The notes: generated by a model from the sequence alone, not told the origin. A stretch of 64,000 bases of DNA from Aliiroseovarius salicola (GCF_027891095.1 NZ_JAQIIO010000002.1:372001-436000), one strand, 5' to 3'. Positions 16,791-25,909 are shown, counted from the first letter of the stretch. Made by a program: numbers and translations.

Positions 16791-16817
16791 AAAAAGGCCC
16801 CGCCGTTGGGCAGAGCC
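16791..16817 (-). terminator. Rho-independent terminator of the osmC-family gene
   Basis: Minus strand: GGCTCTGCC-CAAC-GGCGGGGCC followed by TTTTT (stem 16796-16804 with 16809-16817, two G-U pairs). It lies 29 bp beyond the osmC stop. Confidence 0.8.
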
Positions 16818-16845
16818 TTCGCATGTCCGGGACGCGATGTACTGA

Positions 16846-17262
16846 TTACTCGGTATCCACAATCTCAAAATCATGCGTAACATCAGCCATCGCTGCCATC
16901 ATCGCCGAAGCTGAACAATATTTGTCGACCGACAGCGCGATGGCGCGTTCCACCTTGTCAGCCCCCACACCACGGCCTTTCACAATGAAATGCAGGTGGA
17001 TTTTTTTGAACACTTTCGGGGCGGTTTCGGCGCGCTCGGCATCGACTTCCACGATGACATCCTGGATCTTCTGGCGGGATTTTTCGAGGATCGAGACCAC
17101 GTCGTATGCGGAACACCCCGCCGTGCCAATCAGCAAAAGCTCCATTGGGCTGGGGCCGGGGGTGCGGCCCTCACCATGGCTGGTGCCAAGGACAATATTG
17201 TGACCCGTGCCAGAGGTGCCGACAAAGGTGCGGGCCTCAGCCCATGCAACGCGTGCTTTCAT
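16846..17262 (-). CDS. OsmC-family peroxide-reducing/stress protein (YhfA-like)
   Basis: The product has 138 aa with the OsmC fold. The first redox Cys is in LIGTAGCSAYDVV and the second in DKYCSASAMM, the thiol pair that reduces organic hydroperoxides in OsmC/Ohr proteins. Start at ATG 17262. It is followed by its own terminator. The neighbours give no further pathway clue. Confidence 0.9.
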   Translation of the reverse strand: MKARVAWAEARTFVGTSGTGHNIVLGTSHGEGRTPGPSPMELLLIGTAGCSAYDVVSILEKSRQKIQDVIVEVDAERAETAPKVFKKIHLHFIVKGRGVGADKVERAIALSVDKYCSASAMMAAMADVTHDFEIVDTE

Positions 17263-17305
17263 GATGATCTCACTCCGATAATCAATTCAAACCTGGTATG
17301 TCAGG

Positions 17306-18124
17306 TCATTCCCCAAGTTTGGCATGTACCTCATCAAGGTCGATCTCGGCAATCGGCATCTTGTTGCCCGGGTTCTCAAAGTCGTATTTGAACAGGTTGA
17401 AATCGCGTTTGTAGATTTCATAGACCAGATGCATTGACAGACCGTCGAAGTAATCTTCCACCGGATGGGCACGTTTTGGCCCGTGCCCTTCGCTTTCATT
17501 GAAGCGGGGGATTTGGGTCAGATCAACCTTGTGTGGGGTCTCTATATTATCGATTACATCTTGCATCCCATCATTGAACTTTTCCGTCCATATGATTTTG
17601 TCATAGGCGCCACCATTCACGATAAAGGTTGATACATGGCCCGACATGGCGGACCAGTGAATGTCCGGGTCCATTGGGCGGCGCCAGCGGATCGTGTCGC
17701 GTGCAAAAAGCAGGAACCGGCGAAAGCTTTTGATCTGGTCGAAATCAAACTCGTCTTCGGGGCTGCCCACTTCGATGCCGTACTTCTGGATCAAAAGCGG
17801 TACTAAATTGCCGCGGTATCTGCGGCCGTTACGTTGAATGCCGCAGATCTTGTCAAAAAAGCTCGACAGGATACGCGTGTATGGATTTCGCACACATGTG
17901 AAGGCATAGCTTTTATGAGCCTGAACATTTTCCGTGATCAAAGGTTGGGAAAGATCTTGCGACCATTTATGTAGGCGGTCCTTGCTGTCGTGAATGTCAC
18001 CATCAAAGAACTCGCCATGATCAGAATAGAACATGATCTGGCCAATGGTTGAACAGGCGCATTTCGGCACCACGCGGTAAACAACGCTCTCACTTTCCGT
18101 CATCCAAGTGCCGGGGAACCCCAT
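17306..18124 (-). CDS. Sulfotransferase family 2-like protein
   Basis: The product (272 aa) should transfer sulfate from PAPS to a carbohydrate. The 5'-phosphosulfate loop is RVVPKCACSTIGQIMFY (about residues 18-34) and the 3'-phosphate region is FTCVRNPYTRILSSFFDK (near 90). The frame extends to 18229, but AAGGAGG just before the ATG at 18124 marks the real start. A glycosyltransferase gene begins divergently 165 bp away, so the two may act on one surface glycan. The acceptor is unknown. Confidence 0.85.
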   Translation of the reverse strand: MGFPGTWMTESESVVYRVVPKCACSTIGQIMFYSDHGEFFDGDIHDSKDRLHKWSQDLSQPLITENVQAHKSYAFTCVRNPYTRILSSFFDKICGIQRNGRRYRGNLVPLLIQKYGIEVGSPEDEFDFDQIKSFRRFLLFARDTIRWRRPMDPDIHWSAMSGHVSTFIVNGGAYDKIIWTEKFNDGMQDVIDNIETPHKVDLTQIPRFNESEGHGPKRAHPVEDYFDGLSMHLVYEIYKRDFNLFKYDFENPGNKMPIAEIDLDEVHAKLGE

Positions 18125-18288
18125 ATGCTCTTGCCTCCTTGCCGATTTGATGCAGCATCCGATATCGATCTTTAGTCGTTCCTGCCACAATTTGTGGTGA
18201 AAAAAAGCAAAGAAACTCTGTTTATTCAATGGTTTTTCACGTTATTTATGGCAACAATGTCGGGAAAGCCGAAGGATTGATCAGTTCA

Positions 18289-19866
18289 ATGGCAAAAATT
18301 GCCTTCATTTTGTTATGCCACAAAGACCCTGACGCGATCATCAATCAGGCCACGCGGTTGACGGCGGCCGGAGATTGCATGTCCATCCATTTTGACGCGC
18401 GATCGAAACCCGAGCATTTCCAGAAAATCCGTGATGCGCTTAAAGACAATCCGAATGTCACCTTTGCTCGCAAGCGGATCAAATGCGGCTGGGGCGCCTG
18501 GTCGCTGGTTCAGGCCACACTCTATGCGGTTGAAGCCGCCGTTGAGGCTTTCCCCCGGGCTACCCATTTCTACATGGTGTCTGGCGATTGCATGGCAATC
18601 AAATCTGCCGAATACGCCCATGATTTTCTTGATCGCGAAGACGTGGACTATATTGAGAGCTTTGATTATTTCGGCAGTGACTGGATCAAGACCGGGATGA
18701 AGGAAGAGCGGTTGATATACCGCCACTTTTTTAATGAACGCAAATACAAAAAGTTGTTTTATGCAAGTTTTAACTTGCAAAAACGACTTGGTTTGGCGCG
18801 GGATATTCCCCATGACATCCAGGTTCAAATTGGTAGCCAATGGTGGTGCCTGCGACGTCGCACAATCGAATGGATCCTTGAATTCACGCGGAAGCGTAAA
18901 GACGTGATGCGGTTTTTCCGCACGACCTGGATCCCGGATGAAACCTTTTTCCAAACCCTTGTACGTCACATCATCCCTGCCAATGAAATCCGCACCCGGA
19001 CGCTGACGTTTCTGATGTTCACCGACTACGGTATGCCGGTGACGTTCTATAATGATCACTATGACCTGCTGCTGTCACAAGATTTTCTATTTGCCCGGAA
19101 AATCAGCCCCGAAGCACATGTGCTCAAGCGTCGGTTGGGGGACCTCTATGCCGCTGAAGGGGCCGAGTTTCAGATCTCCAACGAAGGGCGCTCACTGTTT
19201 AAATTCCTGACCGGGCGCGGGCGCACCGGACATCGCTTTGCGCCACGTTTCTGGGAGAAAGAAAGCACCTTGGGACGAGAGCGTGAACTGCTGATCATTG
19301 TCGCCAAGAAGTGGCATATCGGCAAACGGTTCGCCGAGCGGATCAAGAAGGTCACAAACGTTCCGATGATCCAATATCTGTTCGACGAATCCAGCTGCCC
19401 CATGCCGGATCTGGGGGGGATTCAAAATAGTATTGGCAAGCGCACGCGTCACCGGCGGGCTTTGATGCGGATGCTGTTTGACTATTACGACACCGACCGG
19501 CTTATCATCTGCATGGACCCGAACAATATGGATCTGATGCGTGATTTTTTCTCGGACCGCTCGCAGACCAAATTGATAGAAGTCGAAAGCCACTTCTCCG
19601 ATGAATACCTATTGGGTCACGCCATGCGAGTGGGGTTGGCGGGGGAAAACACACCTCAGGAAACGATTGATCGGCTGTTGCCCACCATCCGCTCGGATGT
19701 GATGAGTGAAAGCGATACAATACGGGATGAAGGGTTCGAAGGATACTTCCGGATCAGTGAAAATGGCAGTTCGGAGATGAATACACGGGCCCTTGCACGT
19801 TTCCTTACGATCCCCGAAGATCGCGCCCGAGAAATCGCCGAAACCGATCACCTGTTTGCAGATTGA
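18289..19866 (+). CDS. Beta-1,6-N-acetylglucosaminyltransferase-like GT14 enzyme with DUF5928
   Basis: The protein has 525 aa. Residues 1-250 are core-2/I-branching-like: MAKIAFILLCHKDPD, MSIHFDARSKPEHFQ, FARKRIKCGWGAWSLVQATLYAVEAA, YMVSGDCMAIKS and a QIGSQWWCLRRRTIEWIL acceptor region. The remaining 270 residues match what is called DUF5928, a region of unknown function seen fused to GT14 in Rhodobacteraceae, here with FWEKESTLGRERELLIIVAKKWH. No signal peptide is evident, so it probably acts in the cytoplasm. The start at 18289 is preceded by GAAGGA. It faces a sulfotransferase gene. Confidence 0.85.
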   Translation: MAKIAFILLCHKDPDAIINQATRLTAAGDCMSIHFDARSKPEHFQKIRDALKDNPNVTFARKRIKCGWGAWSLVQATLYAVEAAVEAFPRATHFYMVSGDCMAIKSAEYAHDFLDREDVDYIESFDYFGSDWIKTGMKEERLIYRHFFNERKYKKLFYASFNLQKRLGLARDIPHDIQVQIGSQWWCLRRRTIEWILEFTRKRKDVMRFFRTTWIPDETFFQTLVRHIIPANEIRTRTLTFLMFTDYGMPVTFYNDHYDLLLSQDFLFARKISPEAHVLKRRLGDLYAAEGAEFQISNEGRSLFKFLTGRGRTGHRFAPRFWEKESTLGRERELLIIVAKKWHIGKRFAERIKKVTNVPMIQYLFDESSCPMPDLGGIQNSIGKRTRHRRALMRMLFDYYDTDRLIICMDPNNMDLMRDFFSDRSQTKLIEVESHFSDEYLLGHAMRVGLAGENTPQETIDRLLPTIRSDVMSESDTIRDEGFEGYFRISENGSSEMNTRALARFLTIPEDRAREIAETDHLFAD

Positions 19867-19896
19867 TCTAAGGCCAACAAATAGTCGGAGCTTACA

Positions 19897-20283
19897 ATGG
19901 CTTACACCTATGATGATCAAAACGTATTCGCCAAAATTCTGCGTGGTGAGATTCCAAATGACACGGTGCTGGAGTCCGAATATGCGCTGGCATTTCGCGA
20001 TATCACTCCACAGGCTCCAACGCATGTTCTGGTGATCCCCAAAGGTGCCTATGTGAATGCAGATCACTTTGCCAATGAAGCAACGGACGCCGAAATTATC
20101 GGATATGTTCGCGCGATCGGCCAGGTCTGCAAACTTATGGGGATTGCGCCGGGTGACGGGCAGGACGGGTATCGTACAATCGCCAATTCCGGGGCACATG
20201 GGGTGCAAGAAGTGCCTCATTATCATACCCATATCCTTGGTGGTCGCCCGTTGGGCCGCATGCTAGGGCGCGTAGAGGGCTGA
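19897..20283 (+). CDS. HIT-family nucleotide-binding hydrolase (HinT-like)
   Basis: The enzyme (128 aa) is likely a purine nucleoside phosphoramidase. The histidine triad is in VPHYHTHILGG (about 107-117), with the N-terminal IFAKILRGEIP-like segment FAKILRGEIPNDTV. It is 30 bp downstream of the GT14 gene on the same strand and may be read from that transcript, but its role is probably housekeeping. A copy of the dispersed repeat begins just after the stop codon. Confidence 0.95.
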   Translation: MAYTYDDQNVFAKILRGEIPNDTVLESEYALAFRDITPQAPTHVLVIPKGAYVNADHFANEATDAEIIGYVRAIGQVCKLMGIAPGDGQDGYRTIANSGAHGVQEVPHYHTHILGGRPLGRMLGRVEG

Positions 20284-20286
20284 CCT

Positions 20287-20310
20287 CTTCCTCTTGCTGA
20301 AAATATCCCC
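20287..20310 (-). repeat. Dispersed intergenic repeat, copy 2 (minus orientation)
   Basis: Minus strand reads GGATATTTTCAGCAAGAGG then AAGAGG, matching copy 4 (41,741-41,765) almost exactly. It follows the HIT stop. Here no ATG lies just downstream. The 150 bp beyond it contain a 60-codon minus-strand frame (20263-20445) with no supportable identity. Confidence 0.65.
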
Positions 20311-20474
20311 GCCGGAGGCAAGAAGACCTGCCGAGCTCAGCGAGGCCATTCCCAACGGAATTGGACCGTCAGGTTCGGATTTCGACGGGACAACGTCTTT
20401 GGTGTCACTGTTGCCTATTGCCGCCGCGCCAAGGATCACTATCATGCCACCAACAAATTCTTATGAGGTAAGCC

Positions 20475-20669
20475 ATGAGCCAAACTGCACCGGAAACCAA
20501 GATTGTGGACAGCTACAAGGTGTCCTGTGACGGCGGCGAAGGCGCTCTTGGACATCCGCGGGTCTATTTGCAGATCCCAAATGAGCATGGTTGGGTGGAA
20601 TGCCCATATTGCGACTGCAAATTCGTGCACAAAGACCATGAAGGCAAAGCAGGTGAACAGGCGGCCTGA
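20475..20669 (+). CDS. Zinc-ribbon domain protein (NDUFS6/CHCC type)
   Basis: The protein has 64 aa, with zinc ligands Cys18, His27, Cys43 and Cys46 ([19 protein letters not shown]). The pattern matches the CHCC zinc domain of the complex I accessory subunit NDUFS6, known in Alphaproteobacteria as a short free-standing protein. It could therefore be a complex I accessory factor. A GTAAGCC leader precedes the ATG and a terminator ends the gene. Confidence 0.85.
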   Translation: MSQTAPETKIVDSYKVSCDGGEGALGHPRVYLQIPNEHGWVECPYCDCKFVHKDHEGKAGEQAA

Positions 20670-20697
20670 TCCGCCCCTCACCTGACAAGACGCATTC

Positions 20698-20727
20698 GGC
20701 CGCGGGCAAATGCTGCGCGGCCTTTTT
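20698..20727 (+). terminator. Rho-independent terminator after the zinc-ribbon gene
   Basis: GGCCGCG/CGCGGCC (20698-20704 with 20716-20722) with an 11-nt loop, followed by TTTTTG. It lies before polA, which argues against starting polA at 20710. Confidence 0.88.
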
Positions 20728-20787
20728 GTCCCTAATGATCTTCTCCTGATGATCTTTGATGGGGACACAGACGATGAAAGACGCGAC

Positions 20788-23595
20788 ATGAGCACCGAGA
20801 CCCCTACCTTCGGCAAAGGCTGTCACCTGCATCTGGTGGATGGATCCGCCTTCATCTTCCGCGCCTATCACGCGTTACCGCCGCTCACACGCAAATCCGA
20901 CGGATTGCCGATTGGGGCCGTGTCTGGTTTTTGCAACATGCTCCTCAAGTTCATAGAGGATCAGACCGGGTCGGATGCGCCCACTCATGTCGCGGTCATC
21001 TTCGACCACAAAGGCAAAACCTTCAGAAGTGACATCTATCCAGAGTACAAGGCCAATCGCCCGCCTGCCCCCGAAGATCTTGTGCCGCAGTTTCCGCTCA
21101 CGCGTGACGCCACCCGTGCCTTCAATATCGCCTGTATCGAGGTGAAAGGATTTGAAGCGGACGACATCATCGCCACTCTTGCCCGCCGCGCCAACGAGGC
21201 CGGGGGGCGGGTGACCATCCTGAGTTCGGACAAAGACCTCATGCAGCTTGTCGGCGGTGGTGTTGAAATGCTCGACCCGATGAAAAACAAACGGATTGGC
21301 GTCGAAGGGGTCGAAGAGAAATTCGGCGTTGGTCCCAATCGCGTGGTCGATGTGCAGGCGCTGGCGGGGGATGCGGTCGATAACGTGCCCGGTGCTCCGG
21401 GAATTGGCATCAAGACGGCCGCACTCCTGATTAATGAATATGGCGATCTCGATACGCTTCTCGCCCGTGCAGAGGAAATCAAACAACCCAAACGCCGCCA
21501 GACACTGATTGAAAAAGCCGACCAGATCCGCATTTCGCGTGAGTTGGTCAAGTTGGACGATCAGATGGACCTGGATCTGGATCTGGGCAGTCTCGAGTTG
21601 AAAGATCCCGAGCCCGACACGCTCCTCTCATTTCTGGCCGAGATGGAATTCCGCACGCTGACCAACCGGGTGGCAGGCAAGCTCGGCGTGGAGGCACCCG
21701 AGATTAAGCAACCAGAGGGAGCCCCCGAAGTTGCCACAGCTGAAGCCCCCGAAATCGATCCCGAGAAATACGAATGGGTCAAAGATGCGGCGGCACTGGG
21801 CAAATGGGTCGAAACGATCAAGAGCCGCGGCTATGTGGCAATCGATACGGAAACCACCGGGCTGGATGAAATGCGGGTCGACCTTGTGGGGATTTCGCTT
21901 TGTGTGGAACCGGGCGAAGCCTGCTATATCCCGCTTACGCATAAATCCAGCCAATCTGACGACCTCTTCGGTGGGGATGATCTGGCTGAGGGGCAGATGG
22001 GATTGGAAGACGCCTTGGCGATCCTGAAACCCGTGCTTGAAGACGCGGCGATCCTGAAAATCGGCCAAAATATGAAATATGATGCCAAGATCTTTGCCCG
22101 CTATGGCGTGCAAGTGGCGCCGATCGACGACACGATGCTGATGTCCTATGCGCAAAATGCCGGGCTGCACAATCATGGCATGGATACGCTGAGCGAGCGT
22201 TACCTTGATCACAAGCCGATCTCGATCAAGACCCTTTTAGGCAGCGGAAAATCCGCGATCACCTTTGACCGGGTGCCTATTGAGGACGCGGTGAAATATG
22301 CCGCCGAAGACGCTGATATCACCCTGCGCTTGTGGCAATATCTCAAGCCGCGCCTGCATGTGGCCGGGGTGACACGTGTCTACGAACGCCTCGAACGCCC
22401 CTTGGTGCCGGTGCTGGCGGATATGGAAATGACCGGGGTCAAAGTTGACCGCGATGTGCTGTCACGCATGTCCAACGCTTTTGCGCAGAAAATGGCGGGA
22501 TACGAAGCCGAACTACACGAAATTGCGGGGCGCGATTTCAACGTGCAAAGCCCCGCTCAGGTGGGTGAAATCCTCTTTGGTGAGATGGAGCTCGAGGGTG
22601 GCAAGAAAACCAAGACCGGGCAATGGTCAACACCCGCTGATGTGCTGGAAGACCTTGCCGCTGAACACCCTTTTGCAGCGCGGGTGCTGGATTATCGCCA
22701 GCTGCAAAAGCTGAAATCCACCTACACGGATGCGCTTCAAGACCACATCCACCCGGACACGGGCCGGGTGCATACCTCTTATTCCATCGCGGGCGCCAAC
22801 ACCGGGCGTCTCGCCTCGACCGACCCGAACTTGCAGAACATTCCGGTTCGCAGCGAAGAAGGACGCCGTATCCGTGAGGCATTTGTGGCTCCCGATGGCA
22901 AAAAGCTGATCAGCCTCGACTACAGCCAGATCGAACTTAGAATTCTTGCGCATATGGCCGGGATCGATGCGCTGAAACAGGCATTCCGCGATGGGCAGGA
23001 CATCCACGCAATGACGGCATCCGAGATGTTTGATGTGCCTATGGATGAGATGACACCAGATATTCGTCGTCAGGCCAAGGCGATCAACTTTGGTGTGATT
23101 TATGGCATTTCCGGTTTCGGTCTTGCCCGTAACCTACGCATTCCGCGGTCCGAGGCGCAGGGCTTTATCGACCGCTATTTCGAACGCTTTCCGGGCATTC
23201 GCACGTACATGGATGAAACGGTGGCATTCGCCAAGGAACACAAACGGGTGGAAACTCTCTTTGGTCGCCAGATCCATACGCCTGAGATCGGTGCAAAAGG
23301 CCCCCATGCAGGATTTGCTAAACGCGCTGCGATCAACGCACCCATTCAGGGAACAGCGGCTGATATTATTCGCCGTGCGATGATCCGTATGCCGGACGCG
23401 ATTGCCAAACTGCCCGCCAAGATGCTGTTGCAGGTGCATGACGAATTGATCTTCGAGGTGGACGAGGCCGCGGTGGAGGATGTGATCGATGTGGTCCGGG
23501 GTGTGATGGAAGGGGCGTCCGAACCTGCTATCAAGCTCGACGTGCCGCTGACGGTGGATGCGGGTGTGGGCATGAACTGGGCTGAAGCGCACTGA
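20788..23595 (+). CDS. polA: DNA polymerase I (5' nuclease, 3'-5' exonuclease, polymerase)
   Basis: The repair and Okazaki-fragment polymerase has 935 aa. The 5' nuclease domain is residues 1-290 (VDGSAFIFRAYHAL, GFEADDIIATL, GDAVDNVPGAPGIG). The exonuclease domain is about 330-530 with intact acidic residues (AIDTETTGL, IGQNMKYDAK, YAAEDADITLRLW), so proofreading should work. The polymerase has TGRLASTDPNLQNIP, DYSQIELRILAHM, the O-helix RRQAKAINFGVIYGISGFG and QVHDELIFEV. I chose ATG 20788 because the longer frame would start inside the terminator. Confidence 0.98.
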   Translation: MSTETPTFGKGCHLHLVDGSAFIFRAYHALPPLTRKSDGLPIGAVSGFCNMLLKFIEDQTGSDAPTHVAVIFDHKGKTFRSDIYPEYKANRPPAPEDLVPQFPLTRDATRAFNIACIEVKGFEADDIIATLARRANEAGGRVTILSSDKDLMQLVGGGVEMLDPMKNKRIGVEGVEEKFGVGPNRVVDVQALAGDAVDNVPGAPGIGIKTAALLINEYGDLDTLLARAEEIKQPKRRQTLIEKADQIRISRELVKLDDQMDLDLDLGSLELKDPEPDTLLSFLAEMEFRTLTNRVAGKLGVEAPEIKQPEGAPEVATAEAPEIDPEKYEWVKDAAALGKWVETIKSRGYVAIDTETTGLDEMRVDLVGISLCVEPGEACYIPLTHKSSQSDDLFGGDDLAEGQMGLEDALAILKPVLEDAAILKIGQNMKYDAKIFARYGVQVAPIDDTMLMSYAQNAGLHNHGMDTLSERYLDHKPISIKTLLGSGKSAITFDRVPIEDAVKYAAEDADITLRLWQYLKPRLHVAGVTRVYERLERPLVPVLADMEMTGVKVDRDVLSRMSNAFAQKMAGYEAELHEIAGRDFNVQSPAQVGEILFGEMELEGGKKTKTGQWSTPADVLEDLAAEHPFAARVLDYRQLQKLKSTYTDALQDHIHPDTGRVHTSYSIAGANTGRLASTDPNLQNIPVRSEEGRRIREAFVAPDGKKLISLDYSQIELRILAHMAGIDALKQAFRDGQDIHAMTASEMFDVPMDEMTPDIRRQAKAINFGVIYGISGFGLARNLRIPRSEAQGFIDRYFERFPGIRTYMDETVAFAKEHKRVETLFGRQIHTPEIGAKGPHAGFAKRAAINAPIQGTAADIIRRAMIRMPDAIAKLPAKMLLQVHDELIFEVDEAAVEDVIDVVRGVMEGASEPAIKLDVPLTVDAGVGMNWAEAH

Positions 23596-23643
23596 GGTAA
23601 TCATTTGCGTGTAGTGCTGGGGCAGGGGCATGTCTCGGGGGCG

Positions 23644-24042
23644 TCAATGTCCCCCGGAACATTGCTCATGATCACCGAAGGCTGTGAGAACAGAACAGTC
23701 CTCACCCCCGTCGCAGCTTTCGCTGATCCGCACCAATTCAGTTTCAAGCCGCTGCAGGCGGGCAATCCGGTCGCGAATATCTGCCAGATGAGCGGCCGCG
23801 ATTCGGTGGCTTTCTATATGGTTTTGTGGATCCATCTCGATCAAAACTCGGATGGATTCGAGTGGCAGCCCCAGATCACGTGCATGGCGGATAAAGCTAA
23901 GCCTTTCCAATCCGTCCTGTGAAAAGCGCCGTTGATTTCCTGTCGTCCGTCCATCAGCGGCAATCAACCCCATTTGCTCGTAATAGCGAATGGTTGGGAC
24001 CTTGACCCCGGTGCGGCGTGACAGCTCTCCGATTGAAAACAT
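23644..24042 (-). CDS. MerR-family metal-responsive regulator
   Basis: The protein (132 aa) has an N-terminal winged helix (FSIGELSRRTGVKVPTIRYYEQMGLI), a central dimerisation helix (about 80-110) and a C-terminal Cys cluster CDGGEDCSV with a later Cys, suitable for binding Zn, Cd or Pb. Binding would twist the divergent promoter with its 19-bp spacer. The CDF transporter gene lies across the 93-bp gap, so efflux is the likely regulated function. The metal cannot be fixed by sequence. Confidence 0.9.
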   Translation of the reverse strand: MFSIGELSRRTGVKVPTIRYYEQMGLIAADGRTTGNQRRFSQDGLERLSFIRHARDLGLPLESIRVLIEMDPQNHIESHRIAAAHLADIRDRIARLQRLETELVRISESCDGGEDCSVLTAFGDHEQCSGGH

Positions 24043-24052
24043 GAAAAACCTC

Positions 24053-24083
24053 TTGAACCTCTAGTTACTAGAGCAATTATGAT
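24053..24083 (+). promoter_or_regulatory. MerR-type promoter: 19-bp spacer with CTCTAG-TTA-CTAGAG palindrome
   Basis: -35 TTGAAC (24053-24058) and -10 TATGAT (24078-24083) are 19 bp apart, and the spacer holds the inverted repeat CTCTAG/CTAGAG (24059-24064 with 24068-24073). That over-long spacer is the hallmark of promoters activated by MerR-family proteins. It drives the CDF gene. Confidence 0.85.
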
Positions 24084-24135
24084 CTGTTTAGACACAGCGC
24101 AAGGTGCACGGACATAGGATTCGAAGGTAGGTGAC

Positions 24136-25080
24136 ATGCCGCATGATCATTCCCACGCACATGGCCAATCTCATGGCCACCATCATCACATCGACCCGGA
24201 AGCCGGGGATATGCGGGTTGGATTGGCTGTTGCGGTCAATGTGCTTTTAACCGTTGCTCAGATCGTCGGTGGTCTTCTATCCGGTTCAGTGGCGCTGATC
24301 GCCGATGCGATCCACAACCTGTCTGATGCCGCCTCGCTGGCGATTGCCTTCTTTGCCCGCAAGATTGCGCGCCGGCCGACGGATGCGCAGATGACATTTG
24401 GTTACAAACGGGTGGAACTCGTGGCCGCGTTGATCAACCTGACTACGCTAATCGTGATAGGTCTCTATCTGGCGTATGAAGGCATCATGCGGTTTTTCGA
24501 ACCACCCGAGGTGGCAGGGTGGTTAGTAATCATCGTTGCTGGTGTGGCGCTTGTGGTGGATGCGATTACAGCACTTCTGACCTGGCGCATGGCGAAAGAC
24601 AGTGCAAATATCCGGGCTGCGTTCCTGCACAACGTTGCCGATGCGCTGGGGTCCGTGGCCGTCATCATCGTTGGCATCCTGATTGTGGCCTTCGACTGGC
24701 ATCTGGCAGACCCGATCGCCACGCTGGGTATTGCCGGGTATATCATCTGGATGGGGCTGGCTGAGCTCAAGGGCGTGGCGCGGATCTTGATGTTGGGCGC
24801 GCCTCCCGGACTGGATGCGGAAGAGGTTGTTTCCGCGATGGAAGAAGTACAAGGCGTTGAAAATATTCACCATGTGCATCTTTGGCAGATCAGTGAAGAC
24901 GTCACATCACTCGAGGCACATGTGGTTGTGACCGATGAAAACTGGCCGGATGCATCAGGGGTGAAGGCTGCGGTTAAATCCACGTTGCATGAACGGTTTG
25001 GAATTGGGCATGTCACGCTCGACATGGAAGGCGCTGACTGTCCGTGTGAAGGAGCGCAGAGAATTGGTGGGGCGCGGTAG
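24136..25080 (+). CDS. Cation diffusion facilitator (zinc-type efflux transporter)
   Basis: The transporter (314 aa) exports Zn2+ or similar ions for protons. It begins with a His-rich tail (HDHSHAHGQSHGHHHH) and has six membrane helices. The transport-site ligands lie in IADAIHNLSDA and FLHNVADALGS, giving the HxxxD pairs of Zn-type CDF proteins. The cytosolic C-terminal domain (about 215-300) ends in a Cys motif CPCEGAQ. The divergent MerR gene and the 19-bp-spacer promoter make metal-induced expression very likely. Confidence 0.93.
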   Translation: MPHDHSHAHGQSHGHHHHIDPEAGDMRVGLAVAVNVLLTVAQIVGGLLSGSVALIADAIHNLSDAASLAIAFFARKIARRPTDAQMTFGYKRVELVAALINLTTLIVIGLYLAYEGIMRFFEPPEVAGWLVIIVAGVALVVDAITALLTWRMAKDSANIRAAFLHNVADALGSVAVIIVGILIVAFDWHLADPIATLGIAGYIIWMGLAELKGVARILMLGAPPGLDAEEVVSAMEEVQGVENIHHVHLWQISEDVTSLEAHVVVTDENWPDASGVKAAVKSTLHERFGIGHVTLDMEGADCPCEGAQRIGGAR

Positions 25081-25147
25081 CCCCCACCTGACAGTCATCT
25101 GTCAGGAGCCTGTCAGAATGGATGAGAAAATGAGTTTAGCCTCAAAA

Positions 25148-25909
25148 TCAGCATTTGACAGCAGACATCCAGCCCAGCCCGGATGATGTCCGGCCGCGAG
25201 GGTGGTACTCGCCGCTGACCCAGCCATTGTAACCTTCGAGATCCAGCTGCCGAAACCATGCGGGATAGTCAAACTCACCCCGGATTGGTTCATGTCGGTC
25301 AGGGATGCCGCCTATCTGGATATGGCGAACAAGATGGCGATGCTTGGCCCAGCAATCAAGAATGTCTCCAGTGATCCTATCCGCGTGATAGGCATCGAAT
25401 TGCATCCCCAGATTTGGTGCGCCAACTTCAGCCAGAATATCGGCAGCAAGGTCAAATGAATTGAGGAAATACCCCGGCATATCGACCGTATTGATCGGTT
25501 CGATGGTCAGGCTCTGGCGGGGCGCATGGGCGGCGGCCCATTTCAGGTTCTCGACGAAGGTTTTGCGCGCGACTAGCCCTTCGGCTTTGCCGGCCATGAT
25601 GTGGATGTGGCTGGCCTTAAATTCTTGCGCATAGCGTAGCGTGCGTTTGAAATCATGCTGAAACCGGGCCTGTCCATTTGGTGTGGCCGCAAATCCACGT
25701 GCGCCGCCCGTATAATTGGGCGGTGGTGTATTGATCAGCACCATATGAAGCCCGTTGGCAGTCAACTGCCGCGTGACCAGTTGGGCGGCGTCATCATAGG
25801 GAAACAACACCTCAACGGCCTTGAAACCGGCTTCTGCCGCAGCTTCAAACCGCTCAAGAAATGGCAGCTCCTTGAAGAGCAGCGTGAGATTGGCGGCAAA
25901 ACGGGGCAT
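25148..25909 (-). CDS. hyi: Hydroxypyruvate isomerase family (TIM-barrel sugar isomerase)
   Basis: The enzyme has 253 aa and interconverts hydroxypyruvate and tartronate semialdehyde, or a related 2-oxo-acid. Metal ligands are visible as Glu in LTIEPINTVDMPG, Asp in MQFDAYHADRI, Gln in RHIQIGGIPDRHEP and Glu in VSGEYHPRG. A TTG lies one codon upstream, but the ATG at 25909 overlaps the DUF1285 stop by one base (TGATG), so the two genes are translationally coupled. An OtnI-type (2-oxo-tetronate) activity is an alternative. Confidence 0.9.
   Translation of the reverse strand: MPRFAANLTLLFKELPFLERFEAAAEAGFKAVEVLFPYDDAAQLVTRQLTANGLHMVLINTPPPNYTGGARGFAATPNGQARFQHDFKRTLRYAQEFKASHIHIMAGKAEGLVARKTFVENLKWAAAHAPRQSLTIEPINTVDMPGYFLNSFDLAADILAEVGAPNLGMQFDAYHADRITGDILDCWAKHRHLVRHIQIGGIPDRHEPIRGEFDYPAWFRQLDLEGYNGWVSGEYHPRGRTSSGLGWMSAVKC

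Noticed and set aside
18125-18229. Extended starts for the sulfotransferase (to 18229) and glycosyltransferase (from 18229)
   Set aside because: Strong ribosome binding sites support starts at 18124 and 18289, and the extensions overlap each other.
20263-20445. A 60-codon minus-strand frame after the HIT gene
   Set aside because: It runs through a copy of the dispersed repeat and has no RBS or family; it may be translated but I cannot support it.
20710-20787. Longer polA start at 20710
   Set aside because: It begins inside the terminator of the preceding gene; the ATG at 20788 starts the conserved part.
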